DNA of 64,000 nt from Auriscalpium vulgare. Taxonomy: Eukaryota; Basidiomycota; Agaricomycetes; Russulales; Auriscalpiaceae. The stretch spans positions 484,417 to 548,416 of the forward strand of contig JAHBBC010000028.1 in assembly GCA_019915015.1 (NCBI GenBank), written 5' to 3'. Positions 11,357-23,594 of this stretch are shown here, one piece after another. Under the pieces are notes generated by a model that saw only the letters and a program-made list of their open reading frames with translations, was not told the DNA's origin and searched no databases. The position numbers and the translations under genes are program-made. Every line of letters begins with the position of its first letter. The first letter of the stretch is position 1.

Positions 11357-12376
11357 ATGCCTGTAGACATTGTTCATCCCGCAGTCGCGCCCGCACCGTT
11401 CGACGATCCTCACTCCGACATCTTCCTGCAGTCCTCTGACGGCACCGTCTTCCATGTCCACAAAGTCATCCTCTCCCTCGCCTCCCCCGTGTTCTCCGAC
11501 ATGCTCCGCCTAGCACAACCCGGCACTCTCACCAACGATGGCATACCCATCGTGGCTGTCTCCGAAAATGCACGCGCGCTCGACCTCATGCTGCGCTGGT
11601 GCTACCCCGTCGCTTCACCGCCCCTGGCCGAGCTGGAAGACATTCGTCTCCTACTGGAAACCACGCGCAAGTACAGCATCGAAGTACCCAATGGTGCAGT
11701 GGTCCATGCGCTGAAGGATCATGTCGATCGGGACCCTTTGGGCGTGTTCTGCATCTCAGTGCTATATAGCCTCGAAGACATGGCGAAAGCGGCGGCACGG
11801 GAGACGTTGACTCACCCATTTGGCACCCTCGACTCAACATTGTTCCCTTATCTGCCTATCGAGGCTTATCGAAAGCTCTTGCGCTACCACACTTCGTGCG
11901 GAGACGCCGCTTGCGTGGCGACATACCTCGACAGCATATACGAACACTGGTGGGAATATCCCCCACGACTGGTAGATTACAAAGAGATCCCAGATTTGGA
12001 ACAGCTCTCTACCGTTTGCACGCACCTCGCTTACTATTGCGATCCTCATTCTGGTTCAGTATCGAAGATTACGCGCTGGGAGGGAGAGAAGGCCTATCTG
12101 GCCCCGCTGTATCTAACGGAATACCTATCAAGACTCAGGTCCGCGCTCCGGGCGCGCCCTGCGGCTGTTACGGTCCAGGAAACCTGCGTCGACGAGGGCG
12201 GAGACATGGATTGCTCTCTCTGTGGGCGGGATGGAGACAACGACTTGGACGACTATATAAAGGGCCGTCTGCAAGATAAAGTAAAGATGCATGTTTCGGT
12301 GGTACGTGCTCTCCAGAGTCGCGAGCTGCTATCTCTGAGTCTTTCGCAGGTCCCCGTCCCGGACTTCTGCGTTTGA
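11357..12376 (+). CDS. BTB/POZ-domain protein, paralogue 3
   Basis: Exons 11357-12301 and 12350-12376 encode 323 residues; closest to paralogue 2 (shared FHVHKVILSLASPVFSDMLRLAQPG and LMLRWCYPVASPPLAELEDIRLLLE), so the pair looks like a recent tandem duplication. The C-terminal part has CTHLAYYCDP and CSLCGRDGD. The 48-base intron 12302-12349 is a multiple of three and has no stop, so an unspliced message would give a protein with 16 extra residues before VPVPDFCV. The ATG at 11357 fits the leader length of the paralogues; an in-frame start at 11270 is possible but lacks support. Confidence 0.87.
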   Translation: MPVDIVHPAVAPAPFDDPHSDIFLQSSDGTVFHVHKVILSLASPVFSDMLRLAQPGTLTNDGIPIVAVSENARALDLMLRWCYPVASPPLAELEDIRLLLETTRKYSIEVPNGAVVHALKDHVDRDPLGVFCISVLYSLEDMAKAAARETLTHPFGTLDSTLFPYLPIEAYRKLLRYHTSCGDAACVATYLDSIYEHWWEYPPRLVDYKEIPDLEQLSTVCTHLAYYCDPHSGSVSKITRWEGEKAYLAPLYLTEYLSRLRSALRARPAAVTVQETCVDEGGDMDCSLCGRDGDNDLDDYIKGRLQDKVKMHVSVVRALQSRELLSLSLSQVPVPDFCV

Positions 12377-12793
12377 TTGCCGCCCAAGCAATCCTTCAAT
12401 CATCCCACTTACTTTTGCATGATCGCGCTTCATTGTATGTACTACGAGCCGGGTGCGATCCGTGGCGCGTGTTCCCCAATAAGACGCGTCATTTCTCTTC
12501 TCTGTCGGGTTTGTACAAGGTTTATACGTCCGAAACACAGATGGCCGGCGATTCAATCGAAGAACACATTGCCAACCAGTCCAAGTTCATCTATGTAGGT
12601 ATCGACATATGGCTGTTCATATTAGCTGTTGCATTTTGATGATACCACTTGTGCGTCTATGGTCCGAGGACATCCCGGAATCCAGCGAGCAGACGGAATG
12701 AAGGCGGAACATTTTTTTTGACATAACGCCCTTCCTCTTCCCGTCCTCGATAAGATGACAGTCGACAAGACGCTCATACCCTTCGTAATGGAA

Positions 12794-12804
12794 TCGCTAT
12801 ATAT
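12794..12804 (+). promoter_or_regulatory. Probable TATA box of the EF-hand gene
   Basis: The word gctatatattc lies about 95 bases before the ATG at 12894. A pyrimidine-rich leader (ccctctctctttccctcttc) fills the gap, typical of expressed fungal promoters. Confidence 0.45.
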
Positions 12805-12893
12805 TCGGACTGCGTCGACTTCCCACAAAGACACTCTGCCGCTCCCGACGCCCCTGCCCGCAGATCCGCTCCCTCTCTCTTTCCCTCTTCGAG

Positions 12894-15800
12894 ATGTCGA
12901 CTGGCGTTGATCGGAGCCGCCTTTTGGGTATGTTCCTTATTTCTGTGGTCAGTCTACCGCTCATAAGCCCATCAGATCGTTATGTAGTCTCAGCTACGCG
13001 GAGCTTAGATGAAGTAGATTCATTCATTTCGAGATCCGTGGGCGGTAGGCACATTTAACACTGAGGAAGATGAACTCATTCCCGATTGTTTGCTAGGAAA
13101 GCCCAGAGACTTGGCACGCAAGATCCTCACTGCGTCGAATAGCATCATGCCCATGATCGAAAATATCGCGAGCTTACATCCGATATCGGCAGTGAGTGGC
13201 CTTCTCTCCCGCCTTGACCTCTCGCTGACCAGTAGTATGAGACAGATGGTAGTCTCCATGTTCAAGGTCTCAGTCTGTCTGGTGGTGTTGTATGTCCGCA
13301 TCTTGACGAGTCGCCTAGGCCATCACACGGCTTGAATGCGAACGCCGAGATAACGATGACCGCATTGCAGTCACGCATCACACGATGGTACGTCTACGTG
13401 TTTGGTCCGTGAGGATGTACACTTTGATAATGCTATGCAGGCACTCTCGGTTTCATCACTCAAATTGTTGTCTCACGTCGTCAAATCCGATCCGATCTTG
13501 GAACGACTGCAGTCGCCTCTGAGAGAGCTTCAGAACCTCATGAAGGAATTTGGTGAGGGTTCAACGTCTGAGTAAACGCCGAAGCGCTGAAGCACCGTAC
13601 TATAGGTAACTTCGCGTCGTACGTGCGGCTCCGTTATGTCGGTGTTGTCCTGGCTGACTAGTGTGGCCAGGCTCTACTATGTTCAAAAACAGAGATTCCT
13701 TAGGACGTAGCATTTCTTTAGCACCATGCTTACATTATCTGTCTGATACTGTTCTCATTCTAGACGGTCTCTTCCGCTCAAACGACTACCGGCGCCGGCT
13801 GGAAGACTTTACATCTAACTTTCAGAAATACAAGGGCGAAATCGAATCGCTCGTCGGGTACCAGACGGCGCTCAATGTTCACAATATCGAAGTCAATGTG
13901 CAGAAAATACTTCGAACTATGGGAAGGTCGAACAGCAAGGAAGTCGACGCGGCGAAAATGGTGGAGCGACTGGGCGGCACCGAAGCGGTCTTGCTTGTGA
14001 GTTTCTTCCTGGGCTGAGCGCGGGCGTTCTGACTGTAAGACCAGGATGAAAAGAAGCTTGCGCACGTTGCCGCGCAACTACATGAGAGAGTGAGCGAAGA
14101 CATGAGTGTGACTCTCCGCCAGCCTTTGGAGGTGCTATTGCATGATAACGAGTATGTTGCCTCCTTCAGGTCGTCGCACGTCCTTGACCTTCTTGCTTCA
14201 GGTCACAATTTGGGAAGAAATTAGATGGGGCAGTGATACTGATACAGGACACAGTCGAGAAGCAGAAGGATGCTATCATTGACTTCGTGCGTCATGCATT
14301 AGGTGGTGTCCTTGGAAGTCTAGTCACTCACCTACGTTTTTAGATGAAGATGGGCCCTCATGAGCTTGTTAAGGACGAAGACTTCAAAGCGGTATGGAGC
14401 GGTGAGTTCCTTGACGACCAGACTCTCTCGCGATAATGATTGACTGCTCCAGATATGGTGAATCTGCCGCTTGCGCTGCCTAACTCTGGACGATAATTCC
14501 TGACCTGCGTTTGCTGTAGAAATTTAAGACAAGTGTGCAGACGCCTGCTCTCGTGGATGGTAAGCCAATGCCATATTGCACCATTATATATGCTCATTCT
14601 TACAATGCTCGCCGGTGGGTGCCTCAGCAATTCACGACCAGTTCAAGATCAAATTCCGCGATTACCACCGGAACGACGGCCGGCTCCATCCAGACCAATG
14701 GACATTATCGATATTGTCTAAAGCTATTTGTGGGTGTGGTTATACTTCCTGGCGCGTGAACTTATCTGTTGCTTAGACCACGGACCCATTGGTGACGCCA
14801 TCGACGAAGACAGTAGCGGTTACATATCAGTATACGAGGTCAATCGCTTCCTTGACCGGCGTCCCGCGGGCTGGAGTGTGCCGGAGTGGCTCTCATTGTA
14901 CGTGACAACTATCGGCACGCATGTACTGAACCTCATCCCAAGATTATACCTTTGCCACAGTTGGGCTCGGGGCTGGACAGAAACAAACAACGAGTACGGT
15001 GGCGGCTAATCTCAAGGCGGCACAAGTCCTGATTCTTTCTAGATATCGCGAGATGATCAAGGAACGCCTCGCCGAGATCGAGGATACAATTCAAGAAATC
15101 GAAAAGGAAACTGATGGCGGCATGCAGAGGATGCTGGGTGTAGTGAGAGACTTCTGCACCTCACTGACAAACTACGAAGACGAAAATCCGAGCGTGTCTG
15201 CGACGCTCTTTGACGACGAGGATGACTATCCTGAACAACTGGCACGGCTGAGAATCGAGTATCGACAGGACGAGCAGAAACGACTCGAAGAGAAATTGCG
15301 CGAGCCTACCGTGGTCAACGACACTGCATCTCTGATCCACGTCTTGGGCCACCCGCGCATTGAGCTCGTGCGTATTTAATCACATCCCTTCCGACAAATC
15401 TTGAATTGACTGGAACGGCTCGTAATGGACGGTGTCAGTCAATCATGCCGTTGATCAGCGTCTGGTTATCAAACCTGCTGAACCTGTTGATGGAGGACGA
15501 GGACGATCCCGACTTTGAGGATGACCTCGACTACCGCCTGGAGCAATTGCTTGAGACGATGTTGGCCATACTCTGGGTTTTCAACAAGCGCATGAACGAG
15601 TTAACCCAGGTATGGCGCCAGCAACGCATGAACGTGACGTTACAAATCCAGTGCTTCTGCGGAGGTATCTTCTCTGCTTGGTACAACGAGGTGTGTGCTG
15701 TCAAATTTCCTGGGTCGCACGCGTACTGAATCTTTCAATGAATCAGTCAATTAAGCCAGACAATATACTGAAGAAACTTGCAACCATAATCGACGGGAAT

Positions 15801-16260
15801 GACACCTCGGATGGCGAAGACGCAGATCCCCCGGTCCGGTCACAGAAACTGAAGGGCGACATGGACCAGAAGGTGATTCACATTTACCATGGGACCCTCC
15901 ATATGATACACTTACCCACAGCCTCCGCAGCTTCAGCTCGTTTGGAATCATTTGAACGATAGAATGGACTCCCTTGACACGCGCCTCGGCGCGATCGAGA
16001 CAATGTTGCGAAAGCTGCTCGAGGCTCCTGTCAGTCGAGGACAATTTGAGACGCGGGATAGCGGATACTTCTCTGGCATTTCGAGCACCCGAGCGGTACC
16101 TCAAATCCACGTTGTCGAGGAACGAGCCTCACGGTCCCCGAGACCGAGATGGGTGGATAACAGTGCACCGTACGAGAGCAATCCCGTGTCACGGCCTGAG
16201 AGCGGAGGGCATCGCACAAGGGCGTACACGCCGTCACCAAGCGGGCAGAAGTATCAGTGA
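12894..16260 (+). CDS. EF-hand protein with helical N-terminal bundle (Agaricomycete family)
   Basis: About 17 exons. Early ones read 12894-12927, 13097-13191, 13236-13289, 13319-13387, 13441-13552; later ones include 14045-14151, 14202-14286 and 14344-14401, and the last reaches the stop at 16260. The border near 13640-13760 is ambiguous. The N-terminus is helical (LARKILTASNSIMPMIENIA, AITRLECERRDNDDRI, LFRSNDYRRRLEDF), resembling the four-helix N-terminal segment seen in several fungal NLR- and MLKL-like proteins. The centre has one canonical EF-hand loop, DEDSSGYISVYE, with Asp/Asp/Ser/Glu at the calcium positions, followed by WARGWTE and a long acidic helical region (YREMIKERLAEIEDTIQEIE). 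The C-terminus is disordered and basic. Likely a calcium-responsive cytosolic protein; precise role unknown. Confidence 0.75.
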
Positions 16261-16571
16261 AACAGTCAGCTTGTCGCATAGTTAGTTTCCTATCATGACA
16301 ACGAGGCAGAAATACATGGCAGCGTCGTACTTGCTCGATGATGAGAGGCTCAGAATGTTGTCAACGAGGGTACGTTTAAAGACGGCTAACCGCTACCATA
16401 TGGTGAGACGGAGGCTCGGATGTTATTGTTTGCCAACCGAGGTCGTTGTGGCCGCCAGGCTCAGCAAGGCTGCCAGTGTGTGTGGCAGAGCGTGCCTATT
16501 TAGGGTGTACCTGCCTTTCCGGTCACCACATCCAAGCGTGGAGAGCACGCTGCTCGTTGTCTGCCACGTTC

Positions 16572-19500
16572 ATGGAGAACCCCCACCTCGTCATCCCCCG
16601 TTTGCGGCTCACGAGGCAAGGGAGCAGTCCACAAGATGCTACACCAACGGCTGGGCCGTCGCGACTTGCCCTGCACGACGAAGAGGACGCGGAGTCGACA
16701 CCCCGGATGCCCGTACACTCGTTTCCCTCCCCAAGCGCGACCTCCCCCGGGACATCGCTCGTGGATGAAACTCCAGCGGCACGGTTACGCGCTGTTATGG
16801 CTAGGATGTCCGGCATGACGTCCCAAACACAAATCCTCCGCGAACCAACACCGTCTCTCCCGTCCGACCTCGAATCCGACTTTGACGGCCCACCACCAAA
16901 ATGGAACTCACGCAGCGCGAGCATGGCACGGGAGAGCCTCAAGGACCTGTTCTCCAATGTGCTGCAGGAGACACCGCAGAAGCAGCGGGCAGAGAGGCGA
17001 CGGAACAGCATTGACGCGAGCGAGGTGGAGGACAGCCCGCGGGTGCAGCGTGTGGCCCAAGAACGCTCGCGGGCTAAGGGCAAGCGGAAGAGCTTGAGTG
17101 ATGACGAACCTTCGAGTGCGTGCTTATCTCTCTAAAGGCATTGTCCTGCTAAGTGTACCGGCTTTTAGGAAGTACACCAGCTGCCAACTTCGACGCGCTC
17201 AGGAGCCGTCTGGAAAACGCGTCCGTGGAGCCCTCGGAGAGCGCTGCGGAGACGAGCAACGATACCGCCACGATTTTAAGACAGATGAACGCGTCGTCGT
17301 CCACACCCATGCGCTCGGTGCAATTTCCGTCGACGTATCAAAACGATTCAAGTAAGCCATACCATCTTACACATTTACAGGTTACCGATAACTGTTGTAG
17401 ACCTTCTGGATCAAGACTCAGAGATGCAGCGCGCCATGGGTGCATTTGAGAGTTTCGACGGCGAGTCTGCGCGCCAGGACCGTCCGCGTGCGTGTATCCA
17501 CATTCCCCGTCTCTCCTACCTCATGTCCACTTTCCCTTTCCAGCGTTTCCACCTTTATCAGATGAATCACGACCTGACCTTACGAAGCGGCCACGCGGAT
17601 CTCTTGGTCGAGCTGGATCGCTTACCGACAATAACCTCGTCGCGAACGCCTCGCGCAGAGCGCCCAAGGATTTATCTCGCCGTGATAGCGATGACATTTG
17701 TGAGTACGATCGCTCAATATATCGGTTCAATGGTGTAGTTACTCGCTCCAGCTTCGCACGCGAGCTCCTCGGTCGCAGCATGTGAGTTCGATCTGAACAT
17801 TCCAGTCAGCACGCTCTTATGACCCTGCTATGCAGCTCCTAAACCGCCCTCTACTCCACATCGCGACAGCTACCATCACCACCGAGCGTCACATTCGCAG
17901 ACTGGGTCGCCCCTTCCCGAGCCCCCGTCAAGGCGAGGCAGCGTGGTATCTCTGCGCAGCGTTGACAGCGATATTTCTTCGCGCCCTAGCTCTATCGGGT
18001 CCAACATGGATTGTGTGTTGTTTTCTTTTGATCAGTGCATTAGCTCATTTGTTCCGCAGACCAAGAGCGCATCAAAGACGTCGAGAAAGATCGGCAGCAT
18101 GAACGTGAACGCGCGTGGAATCGACCCGCCGCCGGGCGATCGTCGTCCTCTCTTTCTCTACACCATTCTGGTTCTGGGGAGCGCTCGCGCACACACAGTC
18201 ATACAGCTCGCCCAGACTCTGCTTTGTCGCATCTGAGTTCTTCAGCGCATTCGTCCAGGGCCAGTTCACCCAACGGGTCTGTGCGCAGTCACGACACCCA
18301 GTCTGACGAAGTTGCTGAGGTGGTGCACGAGCGCGAACGCAATTGGAACGCAGTACATCCAAAGTGGAGCCATGGGCGTCCGGTATCGCCCTTGCCTGCC
18401 AACTCAACGCGCGCGCCTCTACATCCCTCACCTACTCCATCACCCTCACATTCGCGCGTGCGGACACAAAGTCTCGGTGGGCGCAGCCCACAGGCGCCCC
18501 CACGCATTCAACCACATTACACAAGGGTCAAACGAAGTCCCAGTCAATCTTCTCTGAATGCTTCTCATCAACTATTGCCTCGTGCTGTGTCTCCATCACC
18601 ACGACCCCACCGGACCGACCCTCGCCCGTCTCAACCATCCCCTCGCCCAACATCCCCGCTGCCCTCCGCGTCGAGTAAGGCAAATGGCGCTGCGAAAAGT
18701 TCCGTTCCGGGCTTTTCGTCTTCCTTCGGCTGGAAGTTTCCACGAGCACCAGCCCAGCTACCGCCACTACAGCTTGATGATAGTTCTCCCGAGCGTCCGT
18801 CAACACCAGCACAAAGACCGTCGAGTCGCCTTGGTGGCTCAGCAGGGCGCCAGAGCCATATTCCTGTGCGCTCACCTGGCAAGATCCCGAAGGTAGAGAA
18901 TCTGCGAGAGGGCGAGCCATCTGCCTTTGAAAAGCGTCACAAGCGGGCCAACACAGAGTTTGCCGAAGCGAATGGTGCCATTCCGCCGCGTATTCTTGTG
19001 GAAAGCGAGCCAGAGGAGTCGTTTGCCGAAAACGGCGATGCTGACTCCGTACGCGGTGAGTAAGCACAGTTGGTCGAGGGAACTACATGCTGACTTCAAA
19101 CAGAGAGTGACGAGGACATTCAGGATGCTGTGACACCTGTTGTGAAGCCCATCATCATACCAGACGTCGAGGAGTTGCAGACGCCTTCGATGTCGCCTTC
19201 CCGTCTGACAGCTGAACATGCACTATCCCAGCTTCAAAATTCGATTGCCCCGCCAACCGCTGAAGACGTGCGGCCTGAATCGCCTTCCCGTCCGTCTACC
19301 ACTCCCCCGCTGCCTTCCTCCCCGACTCCGTCGACTCCACCGCCCCAGCAGCCAGTCCTCGATTTGATCACGCCTCCACGCCGCATGTCCTTCAGTACAA
19401 CGAGGCTCGAGTTCCGCACACCATCGCCTCCGAGAGGTCTTCCCGACCTTCCCGGTCCGCCGACGTCATCTGAGGACGAGGGCGCTGACGAGAAGGATCG

Positions 19501-21098
19501 GACCCCCGTACGTCAGAGTGGTAATGCTGAGCCTGATTATTCTTCTATGAAGACACCTCGGCCTCCTGGAGCGTGGGCAGCAACGCCAGCCCGTGAACCA
19601 GAAGCGCAGCCCCCCATCACGTCGACGTCGACGTCGCCCTCCCCTTCAAGCAAGGCTCGCACGCGGTCCAACTCGCTACCGGACTCTCGGCCGGCTGCAG
19701 AGCCCGTTAACACTCCTGTTCAGCCGAAGACACCATCCGCGCTGGCCAGATCGAACACCCTACCCAGTCGCACCCCGGCGCCTCCTGGTGCTTGGACAAG
19801 CACACCAGGCAGTTTACGCAGGAAGAGCCTCATGAAGGTTCGCTTCGAGAACCCGACGGACGAGAGCGCCATTTCAGACGTTGGCGAGGCAGCATCGAAG
19901 CAACCGAAAGTCGAGTTGCCGCACGCTGAATGGGAAGAACGGCCTTACACACCTCTTGAACGAGATTCGTCAATTTCGGAGCCATCTTTCACCGGAGTGG
20001 TCGAGTCCTCGCCTGTTCATCCGAATGCTCGAGCGGAATCTGCCGCTGTCGCGGCATCCGAGATTCCGAGGACGCCGTCGCACTCTCCACGTCACAAGCT
20101 GCGCAAATCTCCCAGCATCCGCATGGTAGATGAGTACGGCCGCGACGAGGCAGAGCAGGCTGCGATCGCCGCGCGGAAAGCGGAGAAGATCAAAGACAAG
20201 TCCATGTCAATGCGCATGCCTGGCGGCTCACTGAGCACTCCGCGGAACAAGAGCGTCATCCGGATGCTAGATGCTATGGGCCGCGAGGTGGAGGAGCCGG
20301 CTGCGTCTGACAACGGCGATAGTGAGGACACCGTGACGCAGGTAAAGATCTCTCGACCTGAGGCTGTCGCGCGGATGAAGCAGACCGCCGCGGAGCTTCA
20401 TGAAAGTATGAAGAAAGCGAATGGGTAAGTGGGGGGTTCATCTTCTATAGAGATCATAACTAACGTGTTTTGACTAGGCTGGACGCTGCCGACTCCTACC
20501 TGGCGCGCGTGGAGGAACTGAACGGAGTCTCCCGCGCAGCGCGCGATGAAAGGTCAAAGATCAGCTCGTCACTTACGAAGGGACGGGGCGCTCAAAGCGG
20601 ATTCAGATCTAGTCCTCAGAATGGCAGCGCTATTGTGAACGGGGCGAAGGGCAGTTCATCATCACGAACGTTGTGGACTGCGTGGCTGCCCTGGGTCCTG
20701 TTCTGCATCCTACCTATCTTGACCATCATCATCCTCCGGTCAGTCTCGACTCACGTCATAAACCCAGCGTGCCGCTCACGTTCATATCCTGCCACAGCAC
20801 GTCACAGGTGTACGCAAGGCGCCTATTCATCACGACTTACTTCGACCCTTTCCACTCCGAACTCCATCTACACCCTACAAAGCCCGAATTCAATTACGAC
20901 GCGAACATATTCGCGTTCATCCGGCGCATGGACGCACAATCCCCTTACCCAGGTGGCCGGTTCTGGATTATCGACTCGCTCGTGGCTCCTTTGCGCAGCA
21001 TTAGCGACGTTATTGCTCGCATCCAGCGCCAGGCCTGGGATACGTGGGGCGCGCCCGACCACGAGTTGCGGAGGAATGGTTCCTGGCCACCCACCTGA
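16572..21098 (+). CDS. Large Ser/Pro-rich disordered protein with one C-terminal transmembrane segment
   Basis: Nine exons keep frame throughout: 16572-17115, 17169-17351, 17401-17487, 17544-17699, 17836-18012, 18060-19055, 19104-20424, 20478-20742, 20808-21098; 1,339 residues. Most of the chain is Ser/Pro/Arg-rich with many SP/TP sites that suit proline-directed kinases. Two related 'PPGAW' segments (RPPGAWAATP, APPGAWTSTP) and two related 'R-M-hydrophobic-D' segments (SIRMVDEYGRD, VIRMLDAMGRE) recur in the second half. Near the end LWTAWLPWVLFCILPILTII is a single membrane helix, followed by YARRLFITTYFDPFHSELH and an amphipathic tail of about 85 residues. This points to a protein anchored in the ER, nuclear envelope or another inner membrane with a large cytosolic disordered arm. 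I do not recognise a named family. Confidence 0.8.
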
Positions 21099-21713
21099 GA
21101 GCCTTACCGTCTTCCCGCAGCCTCTCTTTCTTAATATCCACATGGCGATACCCACTCCAGATACCCCATACATGCATCTATGTACCCGCTTGGTTCTATC
21201 TCACACCCCTTGTCATATCCATCGACAAGTCTTGCTTTCGCCGTCCGCTATAGCTATATCATCAGGTCCTTTTATGTTGTATCTGAATTTCCTTTATTTA
21301 AATCAATATGTTACTTGCGCGATAACCTAGTCGTATATACCATTACGGAGGCCCTCTCGATAGCGATTGCGAGGTGTGGCGCGGGCGTGGATTTGCAGAA
21401 GAAACGCGGCAACACATGTGTCGCGGCGATCTGGTCAGATAAGTGATCTCTCCGAATGAGTAGGCTGGGATCCCCTTTCATCACATCGCTTCACTCGGGA
21501 TAGCTTGAGATCGAACGTTTCTGTCAATCATGATTCATCGTGATCACAGATAATTATCTAGGGTGCCGATGTCACCATTGCGAGACTTCACTCGGGTCTG
21601 AAGGCCTTCCGGAGGACAGCGGCCACCTCAGGAGCTATATCAGCGGCATCGTCACAGTGCCCATCTCTACCTCGGACACAGCCCACATTCACAACTCTCA
21701 ATTTCCATACGCA

Positions 21714-23197
21714 ATGACTGTCACAGGCTGGGAGCCCGGAACTGAGTACGGTTACGGCGATGTCGTCGAGTACCAAGGTGTGTAACCGCCGTGCATTCCT
21801 CCGTCGCGATCCAAGCATCCGCGATTTTGACGCCTGGTATCCGCAGGCCACGAGTACAAGATCATCCAGCCGCACAGGTCCCAGGTATGTGTTCGATTCG
21901 ATACGAACCTCGATCGCAGCAGCCAACGGGCCTGTTGCAACCACAGAGCGATTGGACGCCACCCTTGACGCCCGCGCTCTGGGGTCTTGTCCCTCGCGAT
22001 GCATGGGAGAGCGGCGAGGACAGGCGCCAGCCGGAACAGCAGCAGCAGCAGCAGCAGCAGCAGTCCGGCTATGGCTACCAGCAGCAGCAAGGTGCGAACC
22101 GGCCCACAGTACTAATACTTGTTACATCTCTGACGTGCGGGTGCTGCCGCCGGCGCAGGTGGCGATCAAGGCTATCATAACTCGAATGTTAAGCCCCCGC
22201 CGGACTACAATAACCACCCCGATCAGCAGGTCGACGTGCCCCACGAGGAGCAAAAGAAGAATTGGTGGGATTTAGACGAGAAGCGCAAGCATGAGCTCGA
22301 GGTATGTAGTATAGTCGTCCACCTCAAACACGTTGTATCATCCCGGGCGTTTGCAGATCGGTGGAGGCCTTGCTGCCGGACTCGCCGTGCTAGGCGCGGG
22401 ATATGCGGCGTATCATCATCATGAGAAGAAGTCGGAGGAGGAAGTGAGTAGCGGAATACTATGCCGGACGAAGCTGAGACTGACAGCCACTCGTGCTTCA
22501 GCAAAAGGCTGTTGCTTGGGGTCTGCAAGGCTGGCTCAAGGAGGCGCAGCAGCGCACCGAGGTGTACCGCAAAAATGGGCCGCAGGGGCCGACGACGTGG
22601 GTGCTCACGGACGGGCACCACATCCCGCACGGCGCGCTTGAGGGCGGGCGCGATTCTCAGGGTGACCCAATCTTCATAGCCCGTGCCTTTGTTGGAGGCG
22701 GCCTTCGTACGTGCCTGTTCCTGCCGTGCGTGAAGCCCGCAATTGACCGGCTCGCGCAACAGAGGTCGGGAAGGCGTCGTCCAAGTTCAAGAAGGGCGCT
22801 GCCATTGGCTTCCAGTATAAGATGTTCGAGGTAACGGCGGCTCTATTATAGCGCGGAAGCAAACAAATTGATATATTCGGTGCAGCTCGACAAATACGAG
22901 ATCCTTCTCGGCGACAGCGGCGCGGTCCACTGGGAGAGGTGGGAAGGGAACTTCGACCCGCAGCGCTTCAGGGCCGTTGAAGCCGGGCACGAGGACAACG
23001 GGAGCAAGCTATACATCGCGCAGGCTGAGTTCCACGGCGCGACGCACCCAGGCAAATGTGGGGCGCACTTGGGGGCAGCTTATATCGCGTTCGGTGGAGA
23101 GGAACATGAGGTTAAGGTGGGTCGTAATGGCTCGCAAAATCTGCCATATAGCTGACTGCATTTCGGACAGCAATACAACGTGCTAGTGTACAATTGA
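21714..23197 (+). CDS. CBM5/12 carbohydrate-binding and DM9-repeat protein
   Basis: Nine exons: 21714-21777, 21847-21884, 21947-22091, 22159-22301, 22357-22443, 22502-22706, 22763-22830, 22886-23116, 23171-23197; 335 residues, frame kept at every GT-AG junction. Residues 1-50 form a chitin-binding type-3 (CBM5/12) module: GWEPGTEYGYGDVVEYQG, HEYKIIQPHRSQSDW, PALWGLV. A poly-Gln/Tyr linker follows. Then comes a glycine-rich hydrophobic helix (IGGGLAAGLAVLGAGYAAY), then DM9 (DUF3421)-type repeats: GALEGGRDSQGDPIFIARAF, GKASSKFKKGAAIGF, YEILLGDSGAVHWERWEG, LYIAQAEFHGATHPGKCG. No signal peptide is seen before the CBM. DM9 proteins are mannose/glycan-binding lectins in animals; in fungi the role is open. 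Plausibly binds cell-wall glycans. Confidence 0.88.
22037..22064 (+). repeat. CAG trinucleotide run (poly-Gln)
   Basis: About nine consecutive cag codons inside exon 3 of the CBM5/12-DM9 gene encode the poly-Gln linker. Such runs are length-unstable and could serve as a strain marker. Confidence 0.8.
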
Positions 23198-23562
23198 ACA
23201 CGGTCGTCAATGAGTCGGGGTTCGCCTTTCAACTCCGAGTCGGATCCCGTTTTGTTCGGAAGCGTTCCCCTTCGTGATTTTTGTTTGTATGATTACGAGA
23301 AAGCGATTGTGTACTCAGTACTGTACTGGTATTGTAATACTATAGCTGACTGAAGTTCACCAATGGATATGTGTTGGTGTTCACCTCTACTCTGCCTAGT
23401 ATTCTGAGACCGTGACGGACTTTGAAGACCGGCTGCTGCGGAATCTATTGAAAAAGCTCACGTCCCGCGTCCCGACTTGCAAGAGAACTTCGGAGAGGAG
23501 ACGTAAGGCTCAGACGCCAAGCCTGACATGGCCATGTTTTGAAACTCTTGTTCTCTTCTTCC

Positions 23563-23594
23563 AGGACCCCCGTAACTCATGCCAGGGGTATGAT
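23563..23594 (+). repeat. Left terminal inverted repeat of the transposon
   Basis: 32 bases pairing with 30393-30424, 31 of 32 matching. Preceded by target duplication cttcttcc at 23555-23562. Confidence 0.93.
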
